From: Chitinophagaceae bacterium
GTDB lineage: Bacteria > Bacteroidota > Bacteroidia > Chitinophagales > Chitinophagaceae
Length of the DNA: 42,182 bases
Assembly (NCBI GenBank): GCA_009996675.1
Contig: JAACZQ010000053.1
Coordinates: 1-42,182 of the forward strand
Direction of reading: 5' to 3'
The notes below the pieces were generated by a model, which saw only the letters and a program-made list of their open reading frames with translations, was not told the origin of the DNA and ran no database searches. Position 1 is the stretch's first letter; each line of letters opens with the position of its first letter. This document shows positions 7,973 through 15,471 of the stretch, piece by piece. The translations under genes and the position numbers were made by a program.

Positions 7973-8668
7973 ATGGCTTACCAACACCTATTCTTCGACC
8001 TGGATCATACTTTATGGGATTTTGAAACCAATTCACGCGATACCCTGCACGACCTGTATGAACAGCACCGGCTGCCGGAAAAAGGGATCGGTCCATTCGG
8101 GGAATTCTTCGAAAAATATACCTACCACAATCACCGGCTCTGGGACCGCTATACCAAGGGCTTTATCAAACAGGAAGAACTGCGCTGGAAAAGAATGTGG
8201 CTCACATTGCTGGATTATAAACTGGCCGATGAAGCATTATCGCGGCAACTGGGACAGGAATTCCTGGAAACACTGCCATCCAAAAAAGCACTGTTCCCTT
8301 ATACATTTGAAATACTGGATTATCTGCGGGGGAAAAACTACCGTTTACACCTCGTAACCAATGGTTTTGAAAAAACGCAGCACAATAAGCTAAAACAATC
8401 AGGACTGGATGGCTATTTTGAAGCCGTGATTACTTCCGAAGCCAGTAATAGCCTGAAGCCCCAGAAAGAGATCTTTGATTATGCCCTGCAACAGACCGGT
8501 GCGCAAATAGAACAGAGTATTATGATTGGCGATAACCTGGATGCCGATATACAGGGTGGGATCAATGCGGGTATGGACACTGTATTTGTGAATCATATCA
8601 ACCAGCCGGCGCATATTGTGCCTACCTATACCGTGTATCACTTGCAGGAGTTGGAACAGATCTTTTAA
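7973..8668 (+). CDS. yjjG: YjjG family noncanonical pyrimidine nucleotidase (HAD)
   Basis: A 231-residue HAD-superfamily phosphatase. YjjG enzymes dephosphorylate noncanonical pyrimidine nucleotides such as 5-halogenated dUMP and dUMP, and act as house-cleaning enzymes in the cytosol. HAD motif I is at D9-L-D11 (FFDLDHTLWDFE), motif II is the VTNGF strand (LHLVTNG), the motif III Lys lies in the SLKPQKEIF segment, and motif IV is MIGDNLDADIQG. The cap is the helical C1 type. The HTLWDFE stretch after motif I is characteristic of this subfamily. The ATG at 7973 follows a TAnnTTTG element by only 4 nt. Confidence 0.9.
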   Translation: MAYQHLFFDLDHTLWDFETNSRDTLHDLYEQHRLPEKGIGPFGEFFEKYTYHNHRLWDRYTKGFIKQEELRWKRMWLTLLDYKLADEALSRQLGQEFLETLPSKKALFPYTFEILDYLRGKNYRLHLVTNGFEKTQHNKLKQSGLDGYFEAVITSEASNSLKPQKEIFDYALQQTGAQIEQSIMIGDNLDADIQGGINAGMDTVFVNHINQPAHIVPTYTVYHLQELEQIF

Positions 8669-8729
8669 AGCAGGTGTACGCCGCTATGCAACTAATGCAT
8701 CCGTCAGCTGCGTATCTATGAACTAAAAA

Positions 8730-8751
8730 ACCCCCGCTGTTTAGCGAGGGT
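8730..8751 (-). terminator. Rho-independent terminator of the small secreted-protein gene
   Basis: Arms ACCCCCGC (8730-8737) and GCGAGGGT (8744-8751) pair with one mismatch around TGTTTA. On the minus strand the stem is followed by six T. It lies 27 nt after the stop of the gene at 8778 and may also stop plus-strand transcription from the YjjG-type gene, less efficiently. Confidence 0.82.
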
Positions 8752-8777
8752 CTGAATCTTTTATTTGTTGAACCAGC

Positions 8778-8990
8778 TTAGGCCTTGGTTGTTTTCTTTG
8801 CGACTGGCTTGGTTTCAGTTTTTTTGCTGGCATCCTTGCTGTCTTTGTCTTTGCTGCAGCAATCTTTACCATCTTTAGAGCATTCTTTGGCTTTGGCACA
8901 TTTCTTACCATCGTGTTTATGATCACCACCTGCAAATGCAGCGCCGGTAACCAGGAAAGCAGCCATTGCGAGTAACATTAACTTTTTCAT
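8778..8990 (-). CDS. Small secreted Lys/Cys/His-rich protein
   Basis: A 70-residue exported protein. Residues 1-20 form a clear signal peptide (MKKLM, hydrophobic core, AAFA before GGDHKHD). The mature part, about 50 residues, is extremely rich in Lys, Asp and Ser, with a Cys at about residue 29, another at 34 and a CC pair near 41-42, plus two His at its start. It ends in a basic KKTTKA tail. The mix of His, Cys and acidic residues could bind metals, but this is inference. Similar low-complexity Lys-rich secreted proteins are common in Bacteroidota without known roles. The frame is open upstream to 9146, inside the neighbouring hydrolase gene; the ATG at 8990 is chosen because of the signal peptide. 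Confidence 0.75.
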   Translation of the reverse strand: MKKLMLLAMAAFLVTGAAFAGGDHKHDGKKCAKAKECSKDGKDCCSKDKDSKDASKKTETKPVAKKTTKA

Positions 8991-9009
8991 ATCGAATCGT
9001 TTTTTTGAA

Positions 9010-9028
9010 TTGGTTCTAACCAAATATA
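9010..9028 (-). promoter_or_regulatory. Candidate promoter/operator of the small secreted-protein gene
   Basis: On the minus strand TATATTTG (9021-9028) matches TAnnTTTG. It is overlapped by the inverted repeat TTGGTT-CT-AACCAA (9010-9023). This placement is typical of a repressor operator. The -33 element is not clear. Confidence 0.4.
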
Positions 9029-9072
9029 CAAAAATGCCGGCGGCGGAATTGTTAAAATGACCGCCATTCATC

Positions 9073-10077
9073 CTATTTTTTCTTAGCCAGGATGGAAAAA
9101 CTGCTCTCCTCTGGTACAATCGTATTTTCCAACCGGCCCAGTCCATCGATTTCCATGGCTACCACATCGCCCGGTTGCAGCCATTGTTCCTGATAATCAG
9201 GATTATTGAGTTTGCCCGTGCCATTCAGTTCCAGGAAACAGCCGGTTCCTACCGTACCACTGCCAATCACATCACCGGGGTGCAGGGTAACCCCATAGGC
9301 GCAGCGTTCAATGATTTCAGCAAAGGTCCAGTCCATATCCCCCACATTACCCGCACTCACCTGAACACCGTTCACCCAACAACGCATACCCAGGTTCCAG
9401 CTTTTGCCAACATGACCGGCTTTGGCGGGTATTTCCAAGGATTCCAGTTCATCCAGGGTAACCAGGCAGGGACCTATTACCGTAGAGAAATCCTTGCCCT
9501 TGGCAGGTCCCAGGTTCAGTAACATTTCTTCCATCTGCAAACGGCGTGCACTCATATCGTTCATGATCATCAGGCCACCAATATACTGGTCTGCTGCCTC
9601 TGCCGGAATATTGCGGCCTGTTTTACAGATCACAATTGCCGCTTCCAGTTCAAAATCCAGTTTCTCCAAATGATCGGGCATCACGTAAATATTACCAGGA
9701 CCCTGTATGCTGTGGTGATTGGTGAAATAGAAAATGGGATACTGGTCAAATTCTGGAATCATATCCACTTTGCGGTTGCGGCGGGCAGCGGCTACGTGCT
9801 GACGAAACGCATAACCATCCCGGCAGGAAGTAGGGAAGGGAACGGGTGCCAATATATCCAGTCCGTCCATCGCCACGCCTTTATCCTGACCAATCCGGCC
9901 ATCTTTAATGGCTTGATCAACCACGCGGGCAATGGGGTACATATCATCCCAGTACTGCAAAAACATATTCATGGAATTGGGCAGCTCGGGGTGTACCAGA
10001 TCGCAGTCGTACAAATATCCTTCGTGTAAAAAAGCCAGCTGATCGCGGCCATCATTGAGATAAGAAACCAGTTTCAT
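9073..10077 (-). CDS. Fumarylacetoacetate hydrolase family protein
   Basis: A 334-residue cytosolic enzyme of the fumarylacetoacetase family, which cleaves beta-diketo acids such as fumarylacetoacetate, the last step of tyrosine and homogentisate breakdown. Metal ligands are visible as E143 and E145 (DFELEAAIV) and D174 in the NDMSAR motif. The DGYAFRQHVAAARR segment at about 87-100 carries the putative catalytic His94, and GSGTVGTGCFLE is present toward the C-terminus. The length and the RQHV motif suggest the bacterial fumarylacetoacetase branch rather than a short isomerase. The ATG at 10077 (MKLVSYL) is preferred over the TTG at 10086. No other tyrosine-degradation genes are in the window. 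Confidence 0.85.
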   Translation of the reverse strand: MKLVSYLNDGRDQLAFLHEGYLYDCDLVHPELPNSMNMFLQYWDDMYPIARVVDQAIKDGRIGQDKGVAMDGLDILAPVPFPTSCRDGYAFRQHVAAARRNRKVDMIPEFDQYPIFYFTNHHSIQGPGNIYVMPDHLEKLDFELEAAIVICKTGRNIPAEAADQYIGGLMIMNDMSARRLQMEEMLLNLGPAKGKDFSTVIGPCLVTLDELESLEIPAKAGHVGKSWNLGMRCWVNGVQVSAGNVGDMDWTFAEIIERCAYGVTLHPGDVIGSGTVGTGCFLELNGTGKLNNPDYQEQWLQPGDVVAMEIDGLGRLENTIVPEESSFSILAKKK

Positions 10078-10166
10078 GGGCAGCAAAATTTGTGAGGCGA
10101 AAATAGCTTAAAAAGTACTGGGGGAATGCGGCTAATGATATTATCTTTCAAGTTCAAGTACTGCTT

Positions 10167-12695
10167 ATGAAATGGTTGCTGGCTTCCCTCACCTGTTGCT
10201 GCCTGCTGGCTTTTGCCAGGATCCCTGTTTCCGAAGAAAAAGCCTGGATACGTATTAACCAACTGGGCTATACACCCGATGGTATTAAAGTAGCGGTCTG
10301 GTGCAGTCAGGATGGATCTTTACCCGATGAAGTTTCGCTGGTGAACCGGCAAAACGGACAAGTCGTCTATACCATCCGTCATATCCAGGGTATGGGTACT
10401 TATGGTCCGTTTAACCAGACTGCCCGTCTCAATTTCTCTGCGTTTAATACCAGTGGTACATATTACCTGGAAGCGAATGGCATAAGATCACCGGAGATAC
10501 GCATCCATGCCGATGTATACAAGGGTAGCGCCGATTTCTGTTTGCGGTATATGCGGCAGCAGCGCAGTGGTTTCAACCCTTTTCTCAACGATAGCTGCCA
10601 TACCCGTGATGGTTATACTTTATATGGGCCCATGCCCGACAGCACATTCATTCCCGTTAGCGGTGGCTGGCACGATGCCAGTGATTACCTGCAGTACACC
10701 ACTACTTCAGCCAATGCAACCTGGCATTTGTTTTCGGCTTACCGCGATTTCCCGGATGTATTTACCGATGCGCATCAGGCCAATGGATTGAAGGGTAGTA
10801 ATACAATTCCGGATGTACTGGATGAAGCACGCTGGGGTTTGAACTGGCTCCTGAAAATGAACCCGGCCGATGAAATCATGTTCAACCAGTTGGGTGATGA
10901 TCGGGATCATAGGGGGATGCGTATTCCCAAAGAAGATACCAATTACTATGGCAGAGGTATTGAAAGGCCTATTTATTTTGTGTCGGGTAAACCACAGGTC
11001 CGCGGTAAATTCAGGAATGCTACCACCGGTGTGGCTTCTACTGCCGGTAAATTCGCCAGCACTTTTGCACTGGCATCCCTGATGTATCAGAAGCAGGATC
11101 CGGCATTGGCCAAAACCCTGTACCAGAAATCATTGTCGGCTTATGCATTCGGACAAAAACTACCCGGTGTGGCGCAAACAGCATCGGTGCTGTCGCCCTA
11201 TATCTATGCAGAAGGCAATTGGGTGGATGATATGGAGCTGGCAGCTGCTTCCTTACTGCAACACAACAACGGAAAACAGGCAGGCTATCGCAAAGAAGCC
11301 ATGCAGTATGCTGCACAGGAACCCGTAACGCCCTGGCTGGGAAAAGATACAGCACAGCATTACCAGTGGTACCCCTTCATCAACCTGGGCCATCGCGAAT
11401 TGCTGCGTACGGTTTCCGGTGATACCAGGGATACCCTGTCGCAGTATTATGAAAAAGGCATTGATGCTGTTTGGCAGAAAGCCCGGCAAAATGCTTTTTA
11501 CCGCGGTATACCATTTATCTGGTGCAGCAATAACCTCACTGTGGCATTTGCCATGCAGTGTTACTGGTATCGGGTAACCGAACATGATAATAGCTATGCA
11601 GAACTGGAGCAGGCCAATATCGACTGGCTCTTTGGCTGCAATCCCTGGGGTACCAGTATGGTGTATGGATTACCTTCCTGGGGTGATACACCCATAGATC
11701 CACATTCGGCATTCACACACCTGAAAAATTATCCCATAGATGGTGGATTGGTAGACGGACCGGTGTATACCAGTATCTACAAAGGATTGATTGGTATACA
11801 ACTGAAAGACGCCGATGAGTATGCACAGTTTCAGAGCAACCTGGCCGTGTATCACGATGATTATGGCGATTACAGTACCAATGAACCTACGATGGACGGT
11901 ACGGCTTCCCTCATTTACCTGCTGGCTGCCAAAGAGCAGGAAGCCAGGAAAACCAAACAATGGACCGGTGCGAATCCCTTTGCATTCAACAGTACTTACC
12001 AGCAGGATCAGGGTGCTGTGATCCGGGGAGACAGGCAACAGAAAAATATGGCATTGGTATTTACGGGTGATGAAGACGCAGAAGGGCTTAAGTTCATTCG
12101 CCAGGCATTGAAAGAAGCTGGTGTGAAAGCATCTTTCTTTTTTACCGGAAGATTCTATCGCAATCCCAAATTCCTTTCCGGTATACGGCAATTGCATGCA
12201 GACGGACATTACCTGGGACCGCATTCCGATGGGCATCTGTTGTACAACGATTGGGTATATCGCGACAGTACGCTGGTAACCCGTGATTCGCTGCTGAAAG
12301 ATTACCGGTTAAATATTGCCGCCATGCGCAGAGCCGGTGTGTATGATGCTAAAAAGCCGGCTTATTATATTCCGCCCTATGAATGGTGGAACAAAACGGT
12401 AGCGCGCTGGTTGCGCAATGAGGGCGTGAAACTCTTCAGTTTTACACCAGGCACACGTACCAATGCAGATTATACCTGGCCCAAAATGGGTAATGCCTAT
12501 GTTTCTTCCGAAAAAATTATGGCGGCTTTACAGGAATACCAGCAACGCGAAACACTCAACGGCACCATATTATTGATGCATGTGGGGGTAGGTATGCGGC
12601 GGATGGATAAACTGTACTACAAGCTGCCGGAACTGATCAGGCAGTGGAAAGCAGCAGGCTATGTGCTGGAAACGGTAGATCGGTTGATTAAGTAA
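10167..12695 (+). CDS. Secreted GH9 glycosidase fused to a NodB-like polysaccharide deacetylase
   Basis: An 842-residue exported two-enzyme protein. Residues 1-18 look like a signal peptide. About 25-115 form the immunoglobulin-like N-terminal domain of GH9 enzymes (IRINQLGYTPDG), and about 120-600 the GH9 (alpha/alpha)6 catalytic domain. D170 and D173 sit in GGWHDASDY and E573 in NEPTMDG; these match the GH9 base/nucleophile-water pair and the proton donor. About 628-842 form a carbohydrate-esterase-4-like domain with F632-T-G-D635-E-D637 and H686-S-D-G-H690 as the metal-binding motif. GH9 contains cellulases and also exo-beta-glucosaminidases; pairing with a deacetylase suggests chitin- or chitosan-derived oligosaccharides. 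The first motif deviates from the usual TFDDG. A TATCTTTC element at 10142-10149 may be its -7 box. Confidence 0.87.
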   Translation: MKWLLASLTCCCLLAFARIPVSEEKAWIRINQLGYTPDGIKVAVWCSQDGSLPDEVSLVNRQNGQVVYTIRHIQGMGTYGPFNQTARLNFSAFNTSGTYYLEANGIRSPEIRIHADVYKGSADFCLRYMRQQRSGFNPFLNDSCHTRDGYTLYGPMPDSTFIPVSGGWHDASDYLQYTTTSANATWHLFSAYRDFPDVFTDAHQANGLKGSNTIPDVLDEARWGLNWLLKMNPADEIMFNQLGDDRDHRGMRIPKEDTNYYGRGIERPIYFVSGKPQVRGKFRNATTGVASTAGKFASTFALASLMYQKQDPALAKTLYQKSLSAYAFGQKLPGVAQTASVLSPYIYAEGNWVDDMELAAASLLQHNNGKQAGYRKEAMQYAAQEPVTPWLGKDTAQHYQWYPFINLGHRELLRTVSGDTRDTLSQYYEKGIDAVWQKARQNAFYRGIPFIWCSNNLTVAFAMQCYWYRVTEHDNSYAELEQANIDWLFGCNPWGTSMVYGLPSWGDTPIDPHSAFTHLKNYPIDGGLVDGPVYTSIYKGLIGIQLKDADEYAQFQSNLAVYHDDYGDYSTNEPTMDGTASLIYLLAAKEQEARKTKQWTGANPFAFNSTYQQDQGAVIRGDRQQKNMALVFTGDEDAEGLKFIRQALKEAGVKASFFFTGRFYRNPKFLSGIRQLHADGHYLGPHSDGHLLYNDWVYRDSTLVTRDSLLKDYRLNIAAMRRAGVYDAKKPAYYIPPYEWWNKTVARWLRNEGVKLFSFTPGTRTNADYTWPKMGNAYVSSEKIMAALQEYQQRETLNGTILLMHVGVGMRRMDKLYYKLPELIRQWKAAGYVLETVDRLIK

Positions 12696-12711
12696 AGAGG
12701 ATCTCTTTACT
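12691..12711. terminator. Symmetrical hairpin joining two convergent stop codons
   Basis: Arms AGTAAAGAG and CTCTTTACT are perfectly complementary (9 bp) around GAT. The arms contain the TAA of the GH9 fusion gene (12693-12695) and the TAA of the minus-strand gene (12707-12709). It is AT-rich with no long U run, so it is a weak candidate for a bidirectional terminator. Confidence 0.5.
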
Positions 12712-13255
12712 CCTTGTATTCTTCACAGCTACCCGTTATTCCATGTAGTTTTTGCAGGTAAGGTGTTAGCTTAACCGGTAATATTTTAGCTGTTGGTTTG
12801 AATTGAACGATCAGGTAAAAAGGCGTGTTGGCATGTGTTAATTTTTGCGGATAGCGAACCAGCGTTAATTCCAGCACCTGTCCGCATCGCAGTGTTGGAT
12901 TTCGTTTGTCCGATAATTTAAAAAAGTATCCCTCCCAATCAGCACGTGCAATAATCGGTATACTGAAAAGCGAATCGCAGGAAAGCGGTTGGCACAAAAT
13001 AGTATACCGGAGTCCATATTGCTTTTCCAGTTGCCGGAAAAAATCTTGCTGCATGCGGTTAGGCTGTTCCGGTACGCTCATGGTCCAGCTAAAGTATTTG
13101 ACCTGTACAGTAATGGTATCTGTTCCCAGTTTGTTGACCGGTTGATCGGCGAACATATTGCATGGCAAAGTTGACTGTGCCAGCGAACCGTAGCTGGCAA
13201 GCAGCAAGTACAATAATGCGGCAATCCAATAGTTTTTGCGGAATGGGGTGATCAT
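12707..13255 (-). CDS. Hypothetical secreted protein
   Basis: A 182-residue protein I do not recognise. Residues 1-26 form a signal peptide (basic start, hydrophobic core, ASYGSLAQ). The mature part contains four or five cysteines (among them in LPCNMF, LCQPLSCDS, LRCGQV and SCEEYKE), suggesting disulfide bonds in the periplasm. It appears alpha/beta with an alternating hydrophobic pattern. It is convergent with the GH9 fusion gene; the two stops lie within one hairpin. The 5' side faces the 460-bp region upstream of arsR. Codon usage looks like that of the neighbours, which supports a real gene. Confidence 0.65.
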   Translation of the reverse strand: MITPFRKNYWIAALLYLLLASYGSLAQSTLPCNMFADQPVNKLGTDTITVQVKYFSWTMSVPEQPNRMQQDFFRQLEKQYGLRYTILCQPLSCDSLFSIPIIARADWEGYFFKLSDKRNPTLRCGQVLELTLVRYPQKLTHANTPFYLIVQFKPTAKILPVKLTPYLQKLHGITGSCEEYKE

Positions 13256-13307
13256 CTGTGTGTAAGATAGCCAATCCCATCAGCTGAATCCGGCTGAACT
13301 GCTCTAT

Positions 13308-13444
13308 CGGCATGCATTAATGGCATGCCGGATACCAGGCTTTTCTTCTTTTTTGCGATAGTCCACCCTATTTTATCCGAGATCAATTCCCTCCTAAGCC
13401 GCCTCATTAAAGAGGCGGCTTAGAGGCGGCTTAAATGCGGCTTA
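13308..13444. repeat. Hairpins and triplicate 11-bp repeat in the 13.26-13.72 kb intergenic region
   Basis: The 460-bp gap between two divergent genes has no convincing gene. It holds a perfect inverted repeat CGGCATGC/GCATGCCG at 13308-13330. A second inverted repeat has arms TAAGCCGCCTC and GAGGCGGCTTA (13395-13405 and 13412-13422, 6-nt loop). The 3' arm is repeated directly as GAGGCGGCTTA (13423-13433) and AATGCGGCTTA (13434-13444). A 13-bp palindrome TCAATTAAATTGA lies at 13593-13605. The GC-rich hairpin could be part of a small RNA, an attenuator or a protein-binding array; none can be proved here. Confidence 0.65.
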
Positions 13445-13675
13445 GTGCCCTGGAAACCACAATGGAAAAAGGTCCAGTCATAGCTTTAACACAATGACTA
13501 TCAGTTTATTGCGCAGGGAGAATGCCCTTGATGTCCATTTCTGGCTGCCATTGCTGATCTGGGTTGAAATGGCGTAAGTCATTGACAATAAATCAATTAA
13601 ATTGAAGTAACTGGGTAGTCGGTCCCCGGGAAAAGGGGATGAACAGGGCATTTCATCACTAATCAGCGAAAAAAG

Positions 13676-13711
13676 TTTTGGTGGTTTATTTATTCATCGT
13701 AATATTGCGAT
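13676..13711 (+). promoter_or_regulatory. arsR promoter with overlapping ArsR operator candidate
   Basis: TTTTG at 13676-13680 and TAATATTG at 13700-13707 are spaced by 19 nt, close to the Bacteroidota promoter consensus. The near-palindrome ATCGTAATATTGCGAT (13696-13711) covers the -7 box and reaches to 4 nt before the arsR ATG. This is a typical place for autorepression by ArsR. A related sequence is found upstream of arsM. Confidence 0.65.
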
Positions 13712-13715
13712 TGAT

Positions 13716-14051
13716 ATGGGTGCTACAAAAACAGAAACGTATACACAGCAGGAATTGGTGCTGGCCAAATATGCCAAAGCATTATCGCATCCGGCACGGG
13801 TTGCTATTCTAAACTTACTGCTGAAAAAGCAGGCCTGTGTATGTGGTGATATTGTGGATGAATTGCCTTTGTCACAGTCAACCGTTTCGCAGCATTTGAA
13901 AGAATTAAAAGAAGCGGGACTGATCAAAGGCGAAGTGGAAGGCGTATCGGTTTGTTATTGTATTGATGGGAAAGCCTGGGCAAAAGCAGGTACTATGTTG
14001 CGTGCGTTATTTGATAAACCGGTGTCTTGTGGTACAGGTGATTGCTGCTAA
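13716..14051 (+). CDS. arsR: ArsR family arsenite-responsive repressor
   Basis: A 111-residue winged-helix repressor that should leave its operator when As(III) binds. The helix-turn-helix is [19 protein letters not shown] (about 52-70), followed by the wing (about 71-84). C41-V-C43, next to the DNA-binding domain, matches the As(III) site of classical ArsR (ELCVCDL type). Further cysteines at C80, C82, C105, C110 and C111 give a Cys-rich tail. The gene begins 4 nt after a near-palindromic site overlapping its own -7 box. It heads a same-strand cluster with arsM and arsC, separated from arsM by a 108-bp gap that holds a second operator candidate. Confidence 0.92.
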   Translation: MGATKTETYTQQELVLAKYAKALSHPARVAILNLLLKKQACVCGDIVDELPLSQSTVSQHLKELKEAGLIKGEVEGVSVCYCIDGKAWAKAGTMLRALFDKPVSCGTGDCC

Positions 14052-14124
14052 ACCGATGGCGGGGGTCCTTGCTTATGTGGTAAGTTATTATGGTATATGG
14101 AAGTCATTTTTTTTGCCTTCATTT

Positions 14125-14140
14125 ATCGGTATTTTACGAT
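14125..14140 (+). promoter_or_regulatory. Second ArsR operator candidate upstream of arsM
   Basis: ATCGGTATTTTACGAT has the same ATCG-N8-CGAT frame as the site at 13696-13711. It lies 19 nt before the arsM ATG. Its position implies that arsM-arsC has its own ArsR-controlled promoter; TTTG at 14112-14115 may be part of it, but a good -7 box is not evident. Confidence 0.55.
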
Positions 14141-14159
14141 TAAACTAAACAATATAAAT

Positions 14160-15008
14160 ATGAAAACAGACATTGAATTGAAAAACCTGGTCCGGGAAAA
14201 ATACAGTGAAATAGCCTTGCAGGACAAAGAAACCAATGCAGCTTCCTGTTGCGGATCAGGATCTTGCTCTACCGAAGTGTATAATATTATGTCGGACGAC
14301 TATTCGCAACTGGAAGGTTATAACCCCGATGCCGATCTGGGACTGGGCTGCGGATTGCCTACACAGTTTGCGCAGATCAAAAAAGGGGATACTGTGATTG
14401 ATCTGGGTAGTGGTGCCGGGAATGATTGTTTTATTGCCCGTCACGAAATAGGCGATACGGGAAAAGTAATTGGTATAGATTTTACGCCAGCCATGATTGA
14501 AAAAGCAAGAAGCAATGCTGAAGCGAGGGGCTTTAACAATGTGGAATTTCGTCAGGGCGATATTGAGCAGATGCCTGTGACCAGTAATGTGGCCGATGTG
14601 GTGGTGAGCAATTGTGTATTAAACCTGGTGCCCAATAAAGACGGCGTATTCAAGGAAATATACCGGGTATTAAAACCAGGCGGGCATTTCAGTATCAGTG
14701 ATGTGGTACTGGTGAGTGATTTACCCGCGGAACTGAAGGAAGCAGCAGAAATGTATGCCGGTTGTGTATCCGGAGCCATTCAGAAAGAAGTGTATCTGGA
14801 ACTGGTGCACAGCAATGGCTTTACCGGTATAGTGCTGCAGAAAGAAAAACAGATTCATATACCCGATGATATTCTTTCGCAATACCTCAATGCTGATCAG
14901 ATCGCTGCTTTCCGTTCGGGACAATCCGGTATTTTCAGTATTACTGTTTATGCACAAAAACCACTGCAGGAAAAAACAACTTGTTGTGAACCCGGCTGTT
15001 GTGCTTAA
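14160..15008 (+). CDS. arsM: Arsenite S-adenosylmethionine methyltransferase ArsM
   Basis: Methylates arsenite using SAM and thiols, giving mono-, di- and volatile trimethylated arsenicals. The 282-residue protein has motif I DLGSGAGND at 81-89 and IGIDFT for strand 2. The three As-binding cysteines of the family are present: C64 (GLGCG), C152 (NCVLN) and C202 (GCVSG). An N-terminal C30-C31-G-S-G-S-C36 cluster, also typical, is present. The C-terminus ends with CCEPGCCA, another Cys cluster. The frame is open from 14097, but the ATG at 14160 fits the family. arsC follows after 15 nt, so the two are cotranscribed and link arsenate reduction to methylation. Confidence 0.94.
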   Translation: MKTDIELKNLVREKYSEIALQDKETNAASCCGSGSCSTEVYNIMSDDYSQLEGYNPDADLGLGCGLPTQFAQIKKGDTVIDLGSGAGNDCFIARHEIGDTGKVIGIDFTPAMIEKARSNAEARGFNNVEFRQGDIEQMPVTSNVADVVVSNCVLNLVPNKDGVFKEIYRVLKPGGHFSISDVVLVSDLPAELKEAAEMYAGCVSGAIQKEVYLELVHSNGFTGIVLQKEKQIHIPDDILSQYLNADQIAAFRSGQSGIFSITVYAQKPLQEKTTCCEPGCCA

Positions 15009-15023
15009 ATTTCCGTTATCAAT

Positions 15024-15455
15024 ATGACTAAAAACATACTAGTTCTTTGTACCGGCAATAGTTGCCGCAGTCAGATCATGCATGGTTACCTGCAGCAGAT
15101 GTTGGGTAACAAGGCGATGGTGTATAGTGCGGGGATTGAAACCCATGGGGTTAATCCCCGCGCTGTTGCCATTATGCAGGAAGATGGTATTGATATATCG
15201 AAACATACGTCCAACCATGTGAACGAGTATCGTGATATTGTTTTCGATTATATTATTACGGTCTGTGACCATGCACAGGAGCATTGTCCGTATATACCCG
15301 GTAATGCCCTTCGCTTACACCATAATTTCCCTGATCCGGCAAAAGCCAAAGGCACGGAGGAAACAATCATGCAGCAGTTCCGGGACGTGAGGGAGATGAT
15401 TAAGGGGTATGCGGGTGCGTTTGTGGAAGCATATTTTTCTGGAAGCGGGTCATAG
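15024..15455 (+). CDS. arsC: Arsenate reductase, low-molecular-weight phosphatase type
   Basis: Reduces arsenate to arsenite in the cytosol through a triple-cysteine relay that is recycled by thioredoxin. The 143-residue protein has the CX5R phosphatase loop at C9-R15 (CTGNSCR). C81 and C88 (VCDHAQEHC) are at the same spacing as the relay cysteines of the Bacillus subtilis enzyme (10, 82, 89). D104 in FPDPA is the general acid. This is therefore the thioredoxin-coupled class, not the glutaredoxin-coupled E. coli class. It is the last gene of the cluster. No Acr3 or ArsB arsenite exporter follows; the next gene is on the opposite strand. Confidence 0.93.
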   Translation: MTKNILVLCTGNSCRSQIMHGYLQQMLGNKAMVYSAGIETHGVNPRAVAIMQEDGIDISKHTSNHVNEYRDIVFDYIITVCDHAQEHCPYIPGNALRLHHNFPDPAKAKGTEETIMQQFRDVREMIKGYAGAFVEAYFSGSGS

Positions 15456-15471
15456 ATGCCAGATCGGCTGT

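Noticed and set aside
11670..12236. Minus-strand frame of 188 codons opposite the GH9-deacetylase fusion
   Set aside because: It covers the junction and catalytic motifs of the fusion gene and shows no domain of its own.
13395..13444. CRISPR-like array
   Set aside because: There are only three short 11-bp units without spacers and no cas genes, so it does not qualify.
13494..13577. 27-codon frame in the ars upstream region
   Set aside because: It is too short, with no signal peptide, promoter or family, and could occur by chance in 460 bp.
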